Shown here in pieces: positions 54,749 to 63,146 of a stretch of 64,000 bases of DNA (positions are counted from its first letter, which is position 1; each line of letters opens with the position of its first letter). The notes beneath the pieces are model-generated. The model did no database searches. It worked only from the letters and a program-made list of their open reading frames with translations, and was not told where the DNA came from. This stretch comes from Polaribacter sp. Q13. GTDB taxonomy: Bacteria > Bacteroidota > Bacteroidia > Flavobacteriales > Flavobacteriaceae. The stretch is from positions 268,001 through 332,000 of the forward strand of contig NZ_CP074436.1 of assembly GCF_016858305.2 (NCBI RefSeq), written 5' to 3'. The position numbers and the translations under genes were made by a program.

Positions 54749-56119
54749 ATGAAGATAGCCTATTTTTTATTAACGAGCATGCTACTCTTAAGTAGTTGTG
54801 GTTCATCAACAAAAGAACAAAAGAATGCCAATTATGGTATTAACTCCAACGCCATAAAGGTAGACGTGATAGCTCCCGAACATGGTATGGCCGATCCACA
54901 TGCATGGGTTGAAAATGATAGAGTATATGTGATTTGTGGTCATGATGAATCATGGGATGGTAAAGGCTCTTTTCGTATGGATCGTTGGGAAGTATGGTCT
55001 TCTGATGATTTAGTAAATTGGAAACATCATAGAAATATTTCCCCAAAGGATACTTATATTGGAGATAGTCCCAATTGTTGGGCAGGTGATGTTTGTGAAA
55101 GAGACGGAAAGTATTATTGGTTTTTCTCGAACCGAAACATCAATACAGGCGTAATGGTTGCCGATGAAATTACAGGAGAATACAAAGATTTATTAGGTAA
55201 GCCGTTGCTTCCAAAAAATATAATTACAGGGCATCCGTACGATCCCGAAATATTTATTGAAAATAATGTGTACACGATTTGTTTTGGTGCCGGAACCTAT
55301 TACATGGCAACTTTGGCTAAGGACATGAAATCGCTATCAACCAAGCCTAAAAAAATAATCGTTCAGGATGAAAAAGGGAACAGTCTAAAAGTGGAAGATA
55401 AACCTACGCTTTTCAAACGAAACGGTTGGTATTATTTAGTGTATGGAAGCAGGTATTCTATGTCCAAAAATTTATATGGGCCCTATACATTTAAAGGTGC
55501 GTTTTTATATGGTGGACATACCAGTTTTTTCGAATGGAAAGACCAATTATACGTGTTACAGGAAAATCATGATATCAGTGCATTTTACCGTGGTGCGAGT
55601 TTAAAGCCTGTGTTTTTCAATAAAGATGAAACCATCATTATTCCCGAAGATGATAGTATGTATCCCGCACCCGGAAGACCTTTTGAATTTAAAAATTCTA
55701 CGATGGGGTGGAAAGCTCTAGAAGGTACTTCACTTTCATTTAAGAATGGTAAGATACAAGGTGAAATTTCAGATAAGAATGCACTTATAGAAAGTGCTCC
55801 GTGGCTTTATACCGATACGGGAGAGTGTACTCATTTCACTATTTCAATTAAAAATAAGAGCAATGCTAAGCAATTGAAACTGGCCTTGTATACACGAGAT
55901 CTTGAGAAAGGTTTTTGGAAGAAGACCGATCCAATTAAATGGGAGCAACAAGAATGGGTAAGTATTCCAATTAGCTCAAACGATAGAGAGTTTAAAGAAT
56001 ATACCATTCAATTATCTCAATTTAAAGAGGTAAAGGAAAAGCTAATGCAAATTGCTATGCAACCTGTTTCTGATACGAATATTGGAACTTGGGAAATTGA
56101 AGAAATTCGTGTTAAATAA
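54749..56119 (+). CDS. GH43-like propeller lipoprotein, paralogue of 39651-41030
   Basis: A 456-residue lipoprotein with acylation at C17 (LLSSCGSS). The propeller is a clear paralogue of the one at 39651: GMADPHAWVENDRVYVICGHDE, FRMDRWEVWSSDDLVNWKHH, HPYDPEIFIENN, RYSMSKNLYGPYTFKG and QENHDISAFYRG. Candidate acids are D50 in ADPHA, the Asp of PYDPE and the Glu of QENHD. The C-terminal sandwich (from about 320) is also shared. Only one strand order and no GH family can be fixed by eye. It closes the block that begins with GH3 at 49075. Confidence 0.8.
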   Translation: MKIAYFLLTSMLLLSSCGSSTKEQKNANYGINSNAIKVDVIAPEHGMADPHAWVENDRVYVICGHDESWDGKGSFRMDRWEVWSSDDLVNWKHHRNISPKDTYIGDSPNCWAGDVCERDGKYYWFFSNRNINTGVMVADEITGEYKDLLGKPLLPKNIITGHPYDPEIFIENNVYTICFGAGTYYMATLAKDMKSLSTKPKKIIVQDEKGNSLKVEDKPTLFKRNGWYYLVYGSRYSMSKNLYGPYTFKGAFLYGGHTSFFEWKDQLYVLQENHDISAFYRGASLKPVFFNKDETIIIPEDDSMYPAPGRPFEFKNSTMGWKALEGTSLSFKNGKIQGEISDKNALIESAPWLYTDTGECTHFTISIKNKSNAKQLKLALYTRDLEKGFWKKTDPIKWEQQEWVSIPISSNDREFKEYTIQLSQFKEVKEKLMQIAMQPVSDTNIGTWEIEEIRVK

Positions 56120-56144
56120 ATGAACATCAAAAATTAGATCTATT

Positions 56145-57125
56145 ATGAAAACTAAATTAACATTGCTTATAGTTGTATCAATATTTTTGGTTCAATGTAA
56201 AAGTAAAACATCAAAAACAGTATTAATTCCGAAACAAGCGAATAAGTTTGTTGAGGTGTATCAGCCAGATGGCGATGTGTTTTTTGGACCAGATACAAAA
56301 GTACTTAAAGAAGGAAAGTTTTACGAAAGATGGATTCCTAATGATCATACGTTTGTAAAAGCAGAAGATGGTAAATGGCATATTTTTGGAATTACGCATC
56401 CGTATACAGATCCTAAATTAGGGAGCATTCATCAAGGCGAATTTGCTTCTTTTCATGCAATATCTTCGGTAACTAATTTTAAAGAAACCTTGTCGGTAGA
56501 TCATTATTCTGATTTACCTAAAATACTAACTCCAAAAGAACGTCCGGGAGAAATTACAGCAAATCACGCTCCGTATATTATTAAAAAAGACAATTTGTAT
56601 TATATGGTGTATGGGCATAGCCCGATGCGTTTGGCAACTTCACCAGATTTAAATAATTGGACACCAAAAGGAACTTTTTTCGAAGAGGAAGAAGGAGCAA
56701 GAGATCCTAATTTAATTTTGCATGACGGAACTTATTATATGACCTATTGTTCAGAAAAATGCGTGAGAATGAGAACATCAAAAGACTTACTAAATTGGTC
56801 TGAAGCCAAAACAATTTTAGTAACGAATGAATTTGATCCTGAATCTCCATCTGTAATATTTCACAATGATACTTTTTATCTTTTTGTATGTGCCTGGGAA
56901 AAAGGTTCTTGGGATCGTATTGAATTACTGGGAGCTTACACACATAAAGCGCATGTATTTGCTTCGGATGATTTAATGGATTTTGGAACAGATCAAGAAA
57001 AACAAATTACAATATTAAATGCCCATGCTCCAGAAATTTTTCAAGGAGAAGATAAACAATGGTATATTTCGAGTGTGATGTATCCTGGTTATGGTGTAAG
57101 TGTAGACAAACTTTTTTGGGAATAA
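56145..57125 (+). CDS. Five-bladed propeller glycosidase lipoprotein (GH43/GH32-like)
   Basis: A 326-residue lipoprotein with acylation at C18 (FLVQCKSK). It is one propeller domain without a sandwich. Blade motifs with acids: WIPNDHTFVKAEDGKWHIFG, EGARDPNLILHDGTYYMTY, EFDPESPSVIFHNDTFYLF and APEIFQGEDKQWYIS. ARDPN and FDPESPS provide an Asp and a Glu in positions used by clan GH-F/J enzymes. It shows no close similarity to the two larger propeller lipoproteins in the window. Its neighbour is GH117, so an exo-activity on oligogalactans is plausible but unproven. Confidence 0.75.
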   Translation: MKTKLTLLIVVSIFLVQCKSKTSKTVLIPKQANKFVEVYQPDGDVFFGPDTKVLKEGKFYERWIPNDHTFVKAEDGKWHIFGITHPYTDPKLGSIHQGEFASFHAISSVTNFKETLSVDHYSDLPKILTPKERPGEITANHAPYIIKKDNLYYMVYGHSPMRLATSPDLNNWTPKGTFFEEEEGARDPNLILHDGTYYMTYCSEKCVRMRTSKDLLNWSEAKTILVTNEFDPESPSVIFHNDTFYLFVCAWEKGSWDRIELLGAYTHKAHVFASDDLMDFGTDQEKQITILNAHAPEIFQGEDKQWYISSVMYPGYGVSVDKLFWE

Positions 57126-57168
57126 TAGACACATCAACAGAAATAATTAAACTTTAAAATTTATAAGT

Positions 57169-58467
57169 ATGAACAAAATATTTTATGCATTTATTGGTCT
57201 TAGCTTTATGCTAACATCATGTGGGCAAGACACTTCTAAAAAAACGGTGCAAACTAAAGAAGCAACTACTTTTTTTCCGTTCGATTTACCAGAAGAGAAA
57301 CCAAATATGCCGTTAAGCGCCGCAATGAACAGAAATTACGATGCGTATATGGGCGTAAGACCAGAAACAAATGAGTTGTTTACGCAATTTAAATATACAA
57401 AACTAAAGGGATTTGATTATAATAATGGAGATGGAACTATTTCTCGTCGAGATCCTTCTAAAGTTATTTTTGAAAACGGAAAATACTATATTTGGTATAC
57501 ACATAGAGAAACTCCAACAGCTCCTGTAGGCATACCAAGAGTTGAAGAATCTAATGATACAATTCCTTCTGCAGATTGGGATTTATCGGATATTTTTTAT
57601 GCAACTTCAAAAGATGGTTTTACTTGGGAAGAACAAGGCGTTGCAGTGCCAAGACCTGCAAAACCTAATATTGGGCATCGCTCTGTAACAACCACCGATA
57701 TTTTAAAATTTAAAGGGAAGTATTACTTGTATTATCAAGCTTTTTCTGAAGCACCAGGTAAAAGTGGTGGAGATAATTGTCCGGTGGCGGTTTCTTCTTC
57801 AGATTCTCCAAACGGACCTTGGACGCCTCATCATAAAGATGTAATTCCGAATGGACCTGCAGGATCTTGGGATCAGTTTTCAATTCATGATCCATACCCA
57901 ATAGTACATAATGGTAAAATTTATTTGTATTATAAATCCGATTTCGGAAAAAACAAAAAAGAAGGTAAAGGAAATGTAAGAATGCATGGTTTGGCAATTG
58001 CAGAGAATCCACTTGGACCTTTTAAAAAGCATGAATTAAATCCGATTATGAATTCTGGACACGAAACAACTTTGTTTCCATTTAAAGAAGGCGTTGCTGC
58101 TTTTGCAATTAGAGACGGAAATGAAAGTAATACCATTCAATATGCAAAAGATTGGGTGAATTTTGAGGTTGCTGCTTCGGTAGATTTAATGCCAGATGCT
58201 GGTGGGCCTTTTGTGAAAGACGCATTTACAGATACAAAATATGGACAAGGAATTACTTGGGGAATTTCTCACTTTGCAAGACCTCATGGAGATTGGAAAA
58301 GAAACCATGTAGTGTTAGTCCGTTTTGATTGTGATTTAAGTCTTGAAGTTAATGATCCCGCTATGAAAAAACATCATAATACACCAAAATTTGAGTATTT
58401 ATTGAGTCATGGTTTAAATGGTAAACAAAGAGAGCGTATTTCAGCAGAAACAAAATCATTAAAATAA
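57169..58467 (+). CDS. GH117 alpha-1,3-(3,6-anhydro)-L-galactosidase lipoprotein
   Basis: A 432-residue lipoprotein with acylation at C18 (MLTSCGQD). The match to GH117 is strong: TISRRDPSKVIFENGKYYIWY, THRETPTAPVG, SADWDLSDIFYATSKDGFTW, EEQGVAVPRPAKPNIGHRSV, SIHDPYPIV and NSGHETTLFPFKEG. By analogy with the Zobellia enzyme, the active site should include D95 (RRDP), D241 (HDPYP) and H298 (GHETT). GH117 releases 3,6-anhydro-L-galactose from the non-reducing end of neoagaro-oligosaccharides. This is the best evidence that the locus targets agar-type galactan. It is the last gene before the terminator at 58528. Confidence 0.93.
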   Translation: MNKIFYAFIGLSFMLTSCGQDTSKKTVQTKEATTFFPFDLPEEKPNMPLSAAMNRNYDAYMGVRPETNELFTQFKYTKLKGFDYNNGDGTISRRDPSKVIFENGKYYIWYTHRETPTAPVGIPRVEESNDTIPSADWDLSDIFYATSKDGFTWEEQGVAVPRPAKPNIGHRSVTTTDILKFKGKYYLYYQAFSEAPGKSGGDNCPVAVSSSDSPNGPWTPHHKDVIPNGPAGSWDQFSIHDPYPIVHNGKIYLYYKSDFGKNKKEGKGNVRMHGLAIAENPLGPFKKHELNPIMNSGHETTLFPFKEGVAAFAIRDGNESNTIQYAKDWVNFEVAASVDLMPDAGGPFVKDAFTDTKYGQGITWGISHFARPHGDWKRNHVVLVRFDCDLSLEVNDPAMKKHHNTPKFEYLLSHGLNGKQRERISAETKSLK

Positions 58468-58527
58468 TTAAGACTCAGTTATATAGGGGTTTATCGTGTT
58501 TTTTTGATGTAAATGTAAAGTTATAGT

Positions 58528-58560
58528 CTAGTGTTGTTATAAACAGCACTAGGCTTTTTT
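58528..58560 (+). terminator. Intrinsic terminator after GH117
   Basis: An 11-bp stem with one wobble pair (CTAGTGTTGTT, 58528-58538; AACAGCACTAG, 58542-58552) closes a 3-base loop and is followed by GC and six T. It ends the unit that began at 46298. Confidence 0.9.
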
Positions 58561-58600
58561 ATGCAGAAAAAACTATATAGTGTAAAGAATAAACTATTTG

Positions 58601-58627
58601 TTGTCTAGTTCATCAATAGTAATAATT
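58601..58627 (+). promoter_or_regulatory. Shared 27-base element, copy 2
   Basis: TTGTCTAGTT, then CATCAA, then TAGTAATAATT; the fixed parts are identical to 46105-46131. It lies 28 bases before the sulfatase start and just after the terminator at 58528, so it marks the promoter of the next unit. Confidence 0.55.
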
Positions 58628-58655
58628 AATTTTAACACTAGAAGTTACTAAATAA

Positions 58656-60452
58656 ATGATGATGAAATTCTCTTTTAACTATTTTTATCTATTGGTGTGT
58701 TGCTTACTCATTTCAAACACTATTTGGGCAGGTAAGATAAACCAAAATCCGCCCAATGTAATCCTTATTCTAACAGACGATTTAGGCATTGGAGATTTAG
58801 GTTGCGAAGGAAATCCGTGGTTGAAAACACCAAATATTGATGCTTTTTACAATGAATCTGTAAGAATGACAGATTTTCATACAAGTCCGCTTTGTACTCC
58901 AACAAGAGCCGCAATTATTACAGGGAAATATCCTATTAATAATGGTGCGTGGGCAACTTTTAAAGGACGCGATGCCTTAACTCAAAACACCAAAACCATG
59001 GCAGATGTTTTTAAACAAAATGGTTATAAAACGGCGATGTTTGGTAAATGGCATTTGGGTGATAATTACCCAACAAGACCAACAGATATGGGGTTTGAAA
59101 CAGCAACGCATCACTTAGCAGGAGGTGTTGGAGAATTATCTGATTATTGGGGGAATAGTTATTTTGACGATGTGTATTATGTAAACAACAAACCCAAGCA
59201 ATTTGAAGGATATTGTACAGATGTTTGGTTTGAAGAATCAACAAAATTCATCAAAAAAAATAAAGAAAAACCATTCTTTTTGTATCTACCAACAAATGCG
59301 CCTCATGATCCTTTAATTGTTGCAGAAAAATATGCAGCACCTTATAAAAAATTAGAAGGAAAAGATATTATTAGCGCCAATTTATATGGTATGATTGCCA
59401 ATATTGATGAGAATTTCGGGAAGTTTCATCAATTTTTAGAAAATGAAAAGCTGTTAGAAAACACCATTCTTATTTTTATGAGTGATAACGGAACCAGATT
59501 TGGATATTCTAAAGATGGCAAGTTAGGTTATAACAAAGGTTATAGAGGAATAAAAGGAAGTAAGCAAGAAGGAGGGCATAGAGTTCCGTTTTTTATTCGT
59601 TGGCCTAATGGAAATGTGCAAGGAGGAAAAGACATTAATAGTTTGGCAGAACATGTAGATTTAATTCCGACGTTGGCGGGTTTGTGTAATTTAAAAATCC
59701 CGAAAGGAATGAATTTAGACGGACAAGATTTTTCGCCTTTGCTAACTGGAGAAAAAAATAAATTAAAATCGAAAGTTGGTTTTATTCATCATAGGCAAGA
59801 TTGGAGGCAACCAAAAGATGTGGATCAAACGTGTATTATGAAAAATCAATGGAGATTGATTAATGGTAACGAACTTTATGATATAGAAAAAGACCCAAAA
59901 CAACGTACTAATCTTGCTGATAAATATCCTAAAATAGTATCAGAATTATTAAAAAAGAATGCTAAGTTTTTAGAGCGTGTAAAAGAAAATCGTGAGTATT
60001 ATGAACTGCCTTTTAGTGTTGTTGGTAATGAAGCTCAAAAAGAAATTAAATTAACTATTCAGCATGCTATTGGAGAGGATTCAGGAATTTGGAAACCAGA
60101 ACAAGTTGCTGCAGGAATGAAGAATACCAATAATAAGCATGCTTTAAAAGTAGAAAAAGCAGGCTTGTATCAAATATCTTGCAGACGATGGCCAAAAGAA
60201 TGTCCAGGGCCAATTTTAGGAATTCCAACGGAAAATCCAAAGAATTTATTCAAGTATGAAACGATATCGCCTGAAAAAGTTAGGATTAGTATTGCAAATC
60301 AAATGCTTGAAAAAGACATAAAAGAGGATGAAGCTGAGGTTTTGTTTACTGTGAAGCTTGAAAAGGGAAAAACAATTTTAGAAAACGATTTTATAGAAGG
60401 AAAAAGTAAGTATGGTGTGTATTATACTTATGTAAAATATTTAGGAGAATAA
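58656..60452 (+). CDS. S1-family sulfatase with C-terminal beta-sandwich
   Basis: A 598-residue secreted sulfatase; three Met codons in a row (58656, 58659, 58662) leave the exact start open. Signal peptide ends near NTIWAG. Metal ligands D41-D42 in ILTDDLGIGD, formylglycine C80 in CTPTRAAIITG, plus GKWHLGD, NAPHDPL and MSDNGTRFG. After about residue 465 a beta-rich domain (FSVVGNEAQKEIKLTIQHA onward) is added, which arylsulfatases of this type often carry. Its relation to the sulfatase at 47504 is distant. It probably removes a different sulfate position from the same polysaccharide. Confidence 0.94.
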   Translation: MMMKFSFNYFYLLVCCLLISNTIWAGKINQNPPNVILILTDDLGIGDLGCEGNPWLKTPNIDAFYNESVRMTDFHTSPLCTPTRAAIITGKYPINNGAWATFKGRDALTQNTKTMADVFKQNGYKTAMFGKWHLGDNYPTRPTDMGFETATHHLAGGVGELSDYWGNSYFDDVYYVNNKPKQFEGYCTDVWFEESTKFIKKNKEKPFFLYLPTNAPHDPLIVAEKYAAPYKKLEGKDIISANLYGMIANIDENFGKFHQFLENEKLLENTILIFMSDNGTRFGYSKDGKLGYNKGYRGIKGSKQEGGHRVPFFIRWPNGNVQGGKDINSLAEHVDLIPTLAGLCNLKIPKGMNLDGQDFSPLLTGEKNKLKSKVGFIHHRQDWRQPKDVDQTCIMKNQWRLINGNELYDIEKDPKQRTNLADKYPKIVSELLKKNAKFLERVKENREYYELPFSVVGNEAQKEIKLTIQHAIGEDSGIWKPEQVAAGMKNTNNKHALKVEKAGLYQISCRRWPKECPGPILGIPTENPKNLFKYETISPEKVRISIANQMLEKDIKEDEAEVLFTVKLEKGKTILENDFIEGKSKYGVYYTYVKYLGE

Positions 60453-60463
60453 TAATTAAGTAA

Positions 60464-63112
60464 ATGAAAAAATTAATTCTTTTAGTTTCAGTTTTGATTT
60501 TCGCTTGTAAAAGTGAATCAGATTCTCAGTTTTTCGATAAAATTAAAAATACAAAAATAGCATCCGATCAAAATGTAGAATGGAAAAACTTTGGACCAGG
60601 AATGTCTGGTTATAATGAAGCGTTTTGGAGTCATCCTACCGACCCAAGCGTTATGTTTTTGGGTCCAGATATGCACGTTGCATACGGAACTTGGGACAAC
60701 GGTAAATCTTGGAAATCCATTAAAGATTCTGATGGTTTAGGACTTGAAATGAAACGAGTTTTAGACATAGAGTTTTCAATGCAAAATCCAGATTTTGGAA
60801 TGGCATTAGACTGGAATGGTTGGGTATATGAAACTACAGACAGAGGTCGTTCTTGGCAAAAAAAGAAGGAATTAGGTAAAAGTTATAAAGAAGTTGGTAT
60901 TGATCCTAATGATTTAAATTCTTTTAAAAAAGGATGGTATTATGAACAAGAAGGAACGCGCCATAGTGAATTGGCAGTAGACCCAACCAATGAAAATATT
61001 TGGTATGTAGGTGCTGGAGATTTTTGGAATGTAAAAAATAATGTAAGAACGAGAGCTAATCCATATGGAACTACTTTTAAATATGCTTCTTATGGTTATA
61101 TATACAAATCTACCGATAAAGGAAAATCTTGGAAAAAGATTTCTAAAGGCCTACCTAAAAATACCGATGTTGGGAGAATTATAGTAGATCCAAATAACAA
61201 TAACACTGTTGTTATGGCTGCTAACATGGGCTTGTTTCATAGTTTTGATGGTGGTTTGTCTTGGGAGATAGTAGCAAAAGGCTTACCTAATAATATTCCA
61301 AGAGATTTAACGTCATATTATAATAAGGACACCAAAGAGTTTGCGTTGTACTTGGTAGAGCAAACAATGTATGAGCCAAAAGGAAAAAGTATTTCAACAA
61401 AAGGAGGTGTTTATAAAAGTATTGATAGCGGTAAAAACTGGACAAGTATTACCGGTGATTTAGGTGTTGATTTTAATGAAATAAATGACCAATCGCATAG
61501 AAATAACTATTACAAAGCCTTGAGTATTTTTTTAGAAGAAGATTCAAAAAAGTTATATCCAATTATTCCTAAAAATACGTATTCAGCGTTTAATAAAATA
61601 GTGGTAAACCCAACAAATAAAGATGAAATTTATTTAGTAGCAAATCAACGTCACGATAGAAGTTTTGGTCCAGGTGATGCTTGGAAAACTGAAAACGGTG
61701 GTAAAACTTGGGTTATTTGTGCACGTTCTGGTGAATACTGGTTGAATAACAAGGATGAAAATTATTGGAAAGAAAAAGGAAATCCTATTGGAGCAAATGT
61801 TGAATTTTCTCATGTAAGTCGTTCTTATGAAGAAATGAGTGAAACTCGATTTGGAAACAGAGTGTTAGGAATCAATTCGATAGGAGATGTTTTTATTGAA
61901 GTTGGTCAACAAACACAACGATCTACAGATGGTGGTGCAACTTGGAAGCAAATAGATGATTTTGAAACATCAAAGGGTAGTGGAAAATGGATTGGTCGTG
62001 GAGATAGTAATTTACCAGGAAGATTTATGTTACTTGAAACAGGAATTCCGGAAAGAAGATTGTTATGTAGTGGAGAACACGGTTTATGGCAAACAACAGA
62101 TTTAGAGGGGTGGCCAGATAAGCAAGCTGTAGCTGTAGAACAGATAGAAGGTCAGGTAAATGATCATAGTGGAAACCACGGAGCACATTCAATTTCTACG
62201 GTGGCGGTGCATCCAAAAGAGCCAAATACGATTTACTTTTTAGCTTGGAGACAAGAACATAGAGGTAAATTACGTAAAACAACTGATGGAGGTAAAACGT
62301 GGAAAAATATAAGTACCATTTTTGAAGCTGCTAATGCAGAATATCGAAATTTAGCGCCGCAAAATTCATTACTTATAGACCCTGTGAATCCAGATAATAT
62401 GTATTTCTGTTCAACGACTGTTAAAATAGCAGAAATTAGTGGTTCTCCTGCGGAAAAATTAACAAAAGGAGGTTATGGATTCTATCGTTCTTCTGATGGC
62501 GGGTATACTTGGGAACTGAGTAACAATGGTTTTCATAAAGATGCAAGTGTAAGAAGAATTGTTATGGATTTAGATAATCCAGAAACGTTGTATGCAGCTT
62601 TAAATGACGATAATGGAGGTTTGTATACATCTACAAATAAAGGAAGTGATTGGGAAAGAGTCACAATTCCTTCAGTAATAAAATCGGTTAATAGTGTTTT
62701 TATAGATCGAAATACAAAAGACATTTTAATTAGTACAGGAAGACGAACCGGAACTTATGAAGAAGGTGGTGTTTGGAGAAGTAAAAATGAGGGGAAATCT
62801 TGGGAACGGATTTTCAAAGCACCCTATGTTTGGCAGGCAGAAACGTCGCCAGTTAATTCAAAATTAATAGTGATTAGTGTTCCTGGGCAAATTGTAAGTA
62901 TGGCGCATGAGTTTATGAATCCAGGGATTTATCTCTCTAAAGATGATGGAGAAAACTGGACGAAAATAAATAAAGGTTTAGGAAACCAAGATAAAATGAC
63001 GGACATAAAACCAGATCCATATAACGAAAATGTTATTTGGAGTGCAGCTTGGGGTTCTGGTTGGTATGTTGCCTATTTAAATGGATCAACGGATGGTTGG
63101 TTAAAAGAATAA
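60464..63112 (+). CDS. Asp-box (BNR) propeller lipoprotein, GH74/sortilin-like
   Basis: An 882-residue lipoprotein with acylation at C15 (IFACKSES). About twelve Asp-box motifs of the SxDxGxxW kind are visible, for example TWDNGKSWKS, STDKGKSWKK, SFDGGLSWEI, STDGGATWKQ, TTDGGKTWKN, SSDGGYTWEL and SKDDGENWTK. Two seven-bladed propellers of the GH74/VPS10 type would account for this number. No GH74 catalytic pair can be assigned by eye, so a binding function is as likely as an enzyme. It lies 11 bases after the sulfatase and 34 before the GH3 gene. Similar proteins occur beside sulfatases in marine PULs. Confidence 0.82.
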   Translation: MKKLILLVSVLIFACKSESDSQFFDKIKNTKIASDQNVEWKNFGPGMSGYNEAFWSHPTDPSVMFLGPDMHVAYGTWDNGKSWKSIKDSDGLGLEMKRVLDIEFSMQNPDFGMALDWNGWVYETTDRGRSWQKKKELGKSYKEVGIDPNDLNSFKKGWYYEQEGTRHSELAVDPTNENIWYVGAGDFWNVKNNVRTRANPYGTTFKYASYGYIYKSTDKGKSWKKISKGLPKNTDVGRIIVDPNNNNTVVMAANMGLFHSFDGGLSWEIVAKGLPNNIPRDLTSYYNKDTKEFALYLVEQTMYEPKGKSISTKGGVYKSIDSGKNWTSITGDLGVDFNEINDQSHRNNYYKALSIFLEEDSKKLYPIIPKNTYSAFNKIVVNPTNKDEIYLVANQRHDRSFGPGDAWKTENGGKTWVICARSGEYWLNNKDENYWKEKGNPIGANVEFSHVSRSYEEMSETRFGNRVLGINSIGDVFIEVGQQTQRSTDGGATWKQIDDFETSKGSGKWIGRGDSNLPGRFMLLETGIPERRLLCSGEHGLWQTTDLEGWPDKQAVAVEQIEGQVNDHSGNHGAHSISTVAVHPKEPNTIYFLAWRQEHRGKLRKTTDGGKTWKNISTIFEAANAEYRNLAPQNSLLIDPVNPDNMYFCSTTVKIAEISGSPAEKLTKGGYGFYRSSDGGYTWELSNNGFHKDASVRRIVMDLDNPETLYAALNDDNGGLYTSTNKGSDWERVTIPSVIKSVNSVFIDRNTKDILISTGRRTGTYEEGGVWRSKNEGKSWERIFKAPYVWQAETSPVNSKLIVISVPGQIVSMAHEFMNPGIYLSKDDGENWTKINKGLGNQDKMTDIKPDPYNENVIWSAAWGSGWYVAYLNGSTDGWLKE

Positions 63113-63146
63113 AATAATGAATATAATAACTTTTAAAAGAAGAAAA

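Noticed and set aside
57169..58467. A carrageenan-specific locus
   Set aside because: No GH16 kappa-carrageenase, GH82, GH127 or GH129 was recognised, while GH117 and GH86 fit agar or porphyran.
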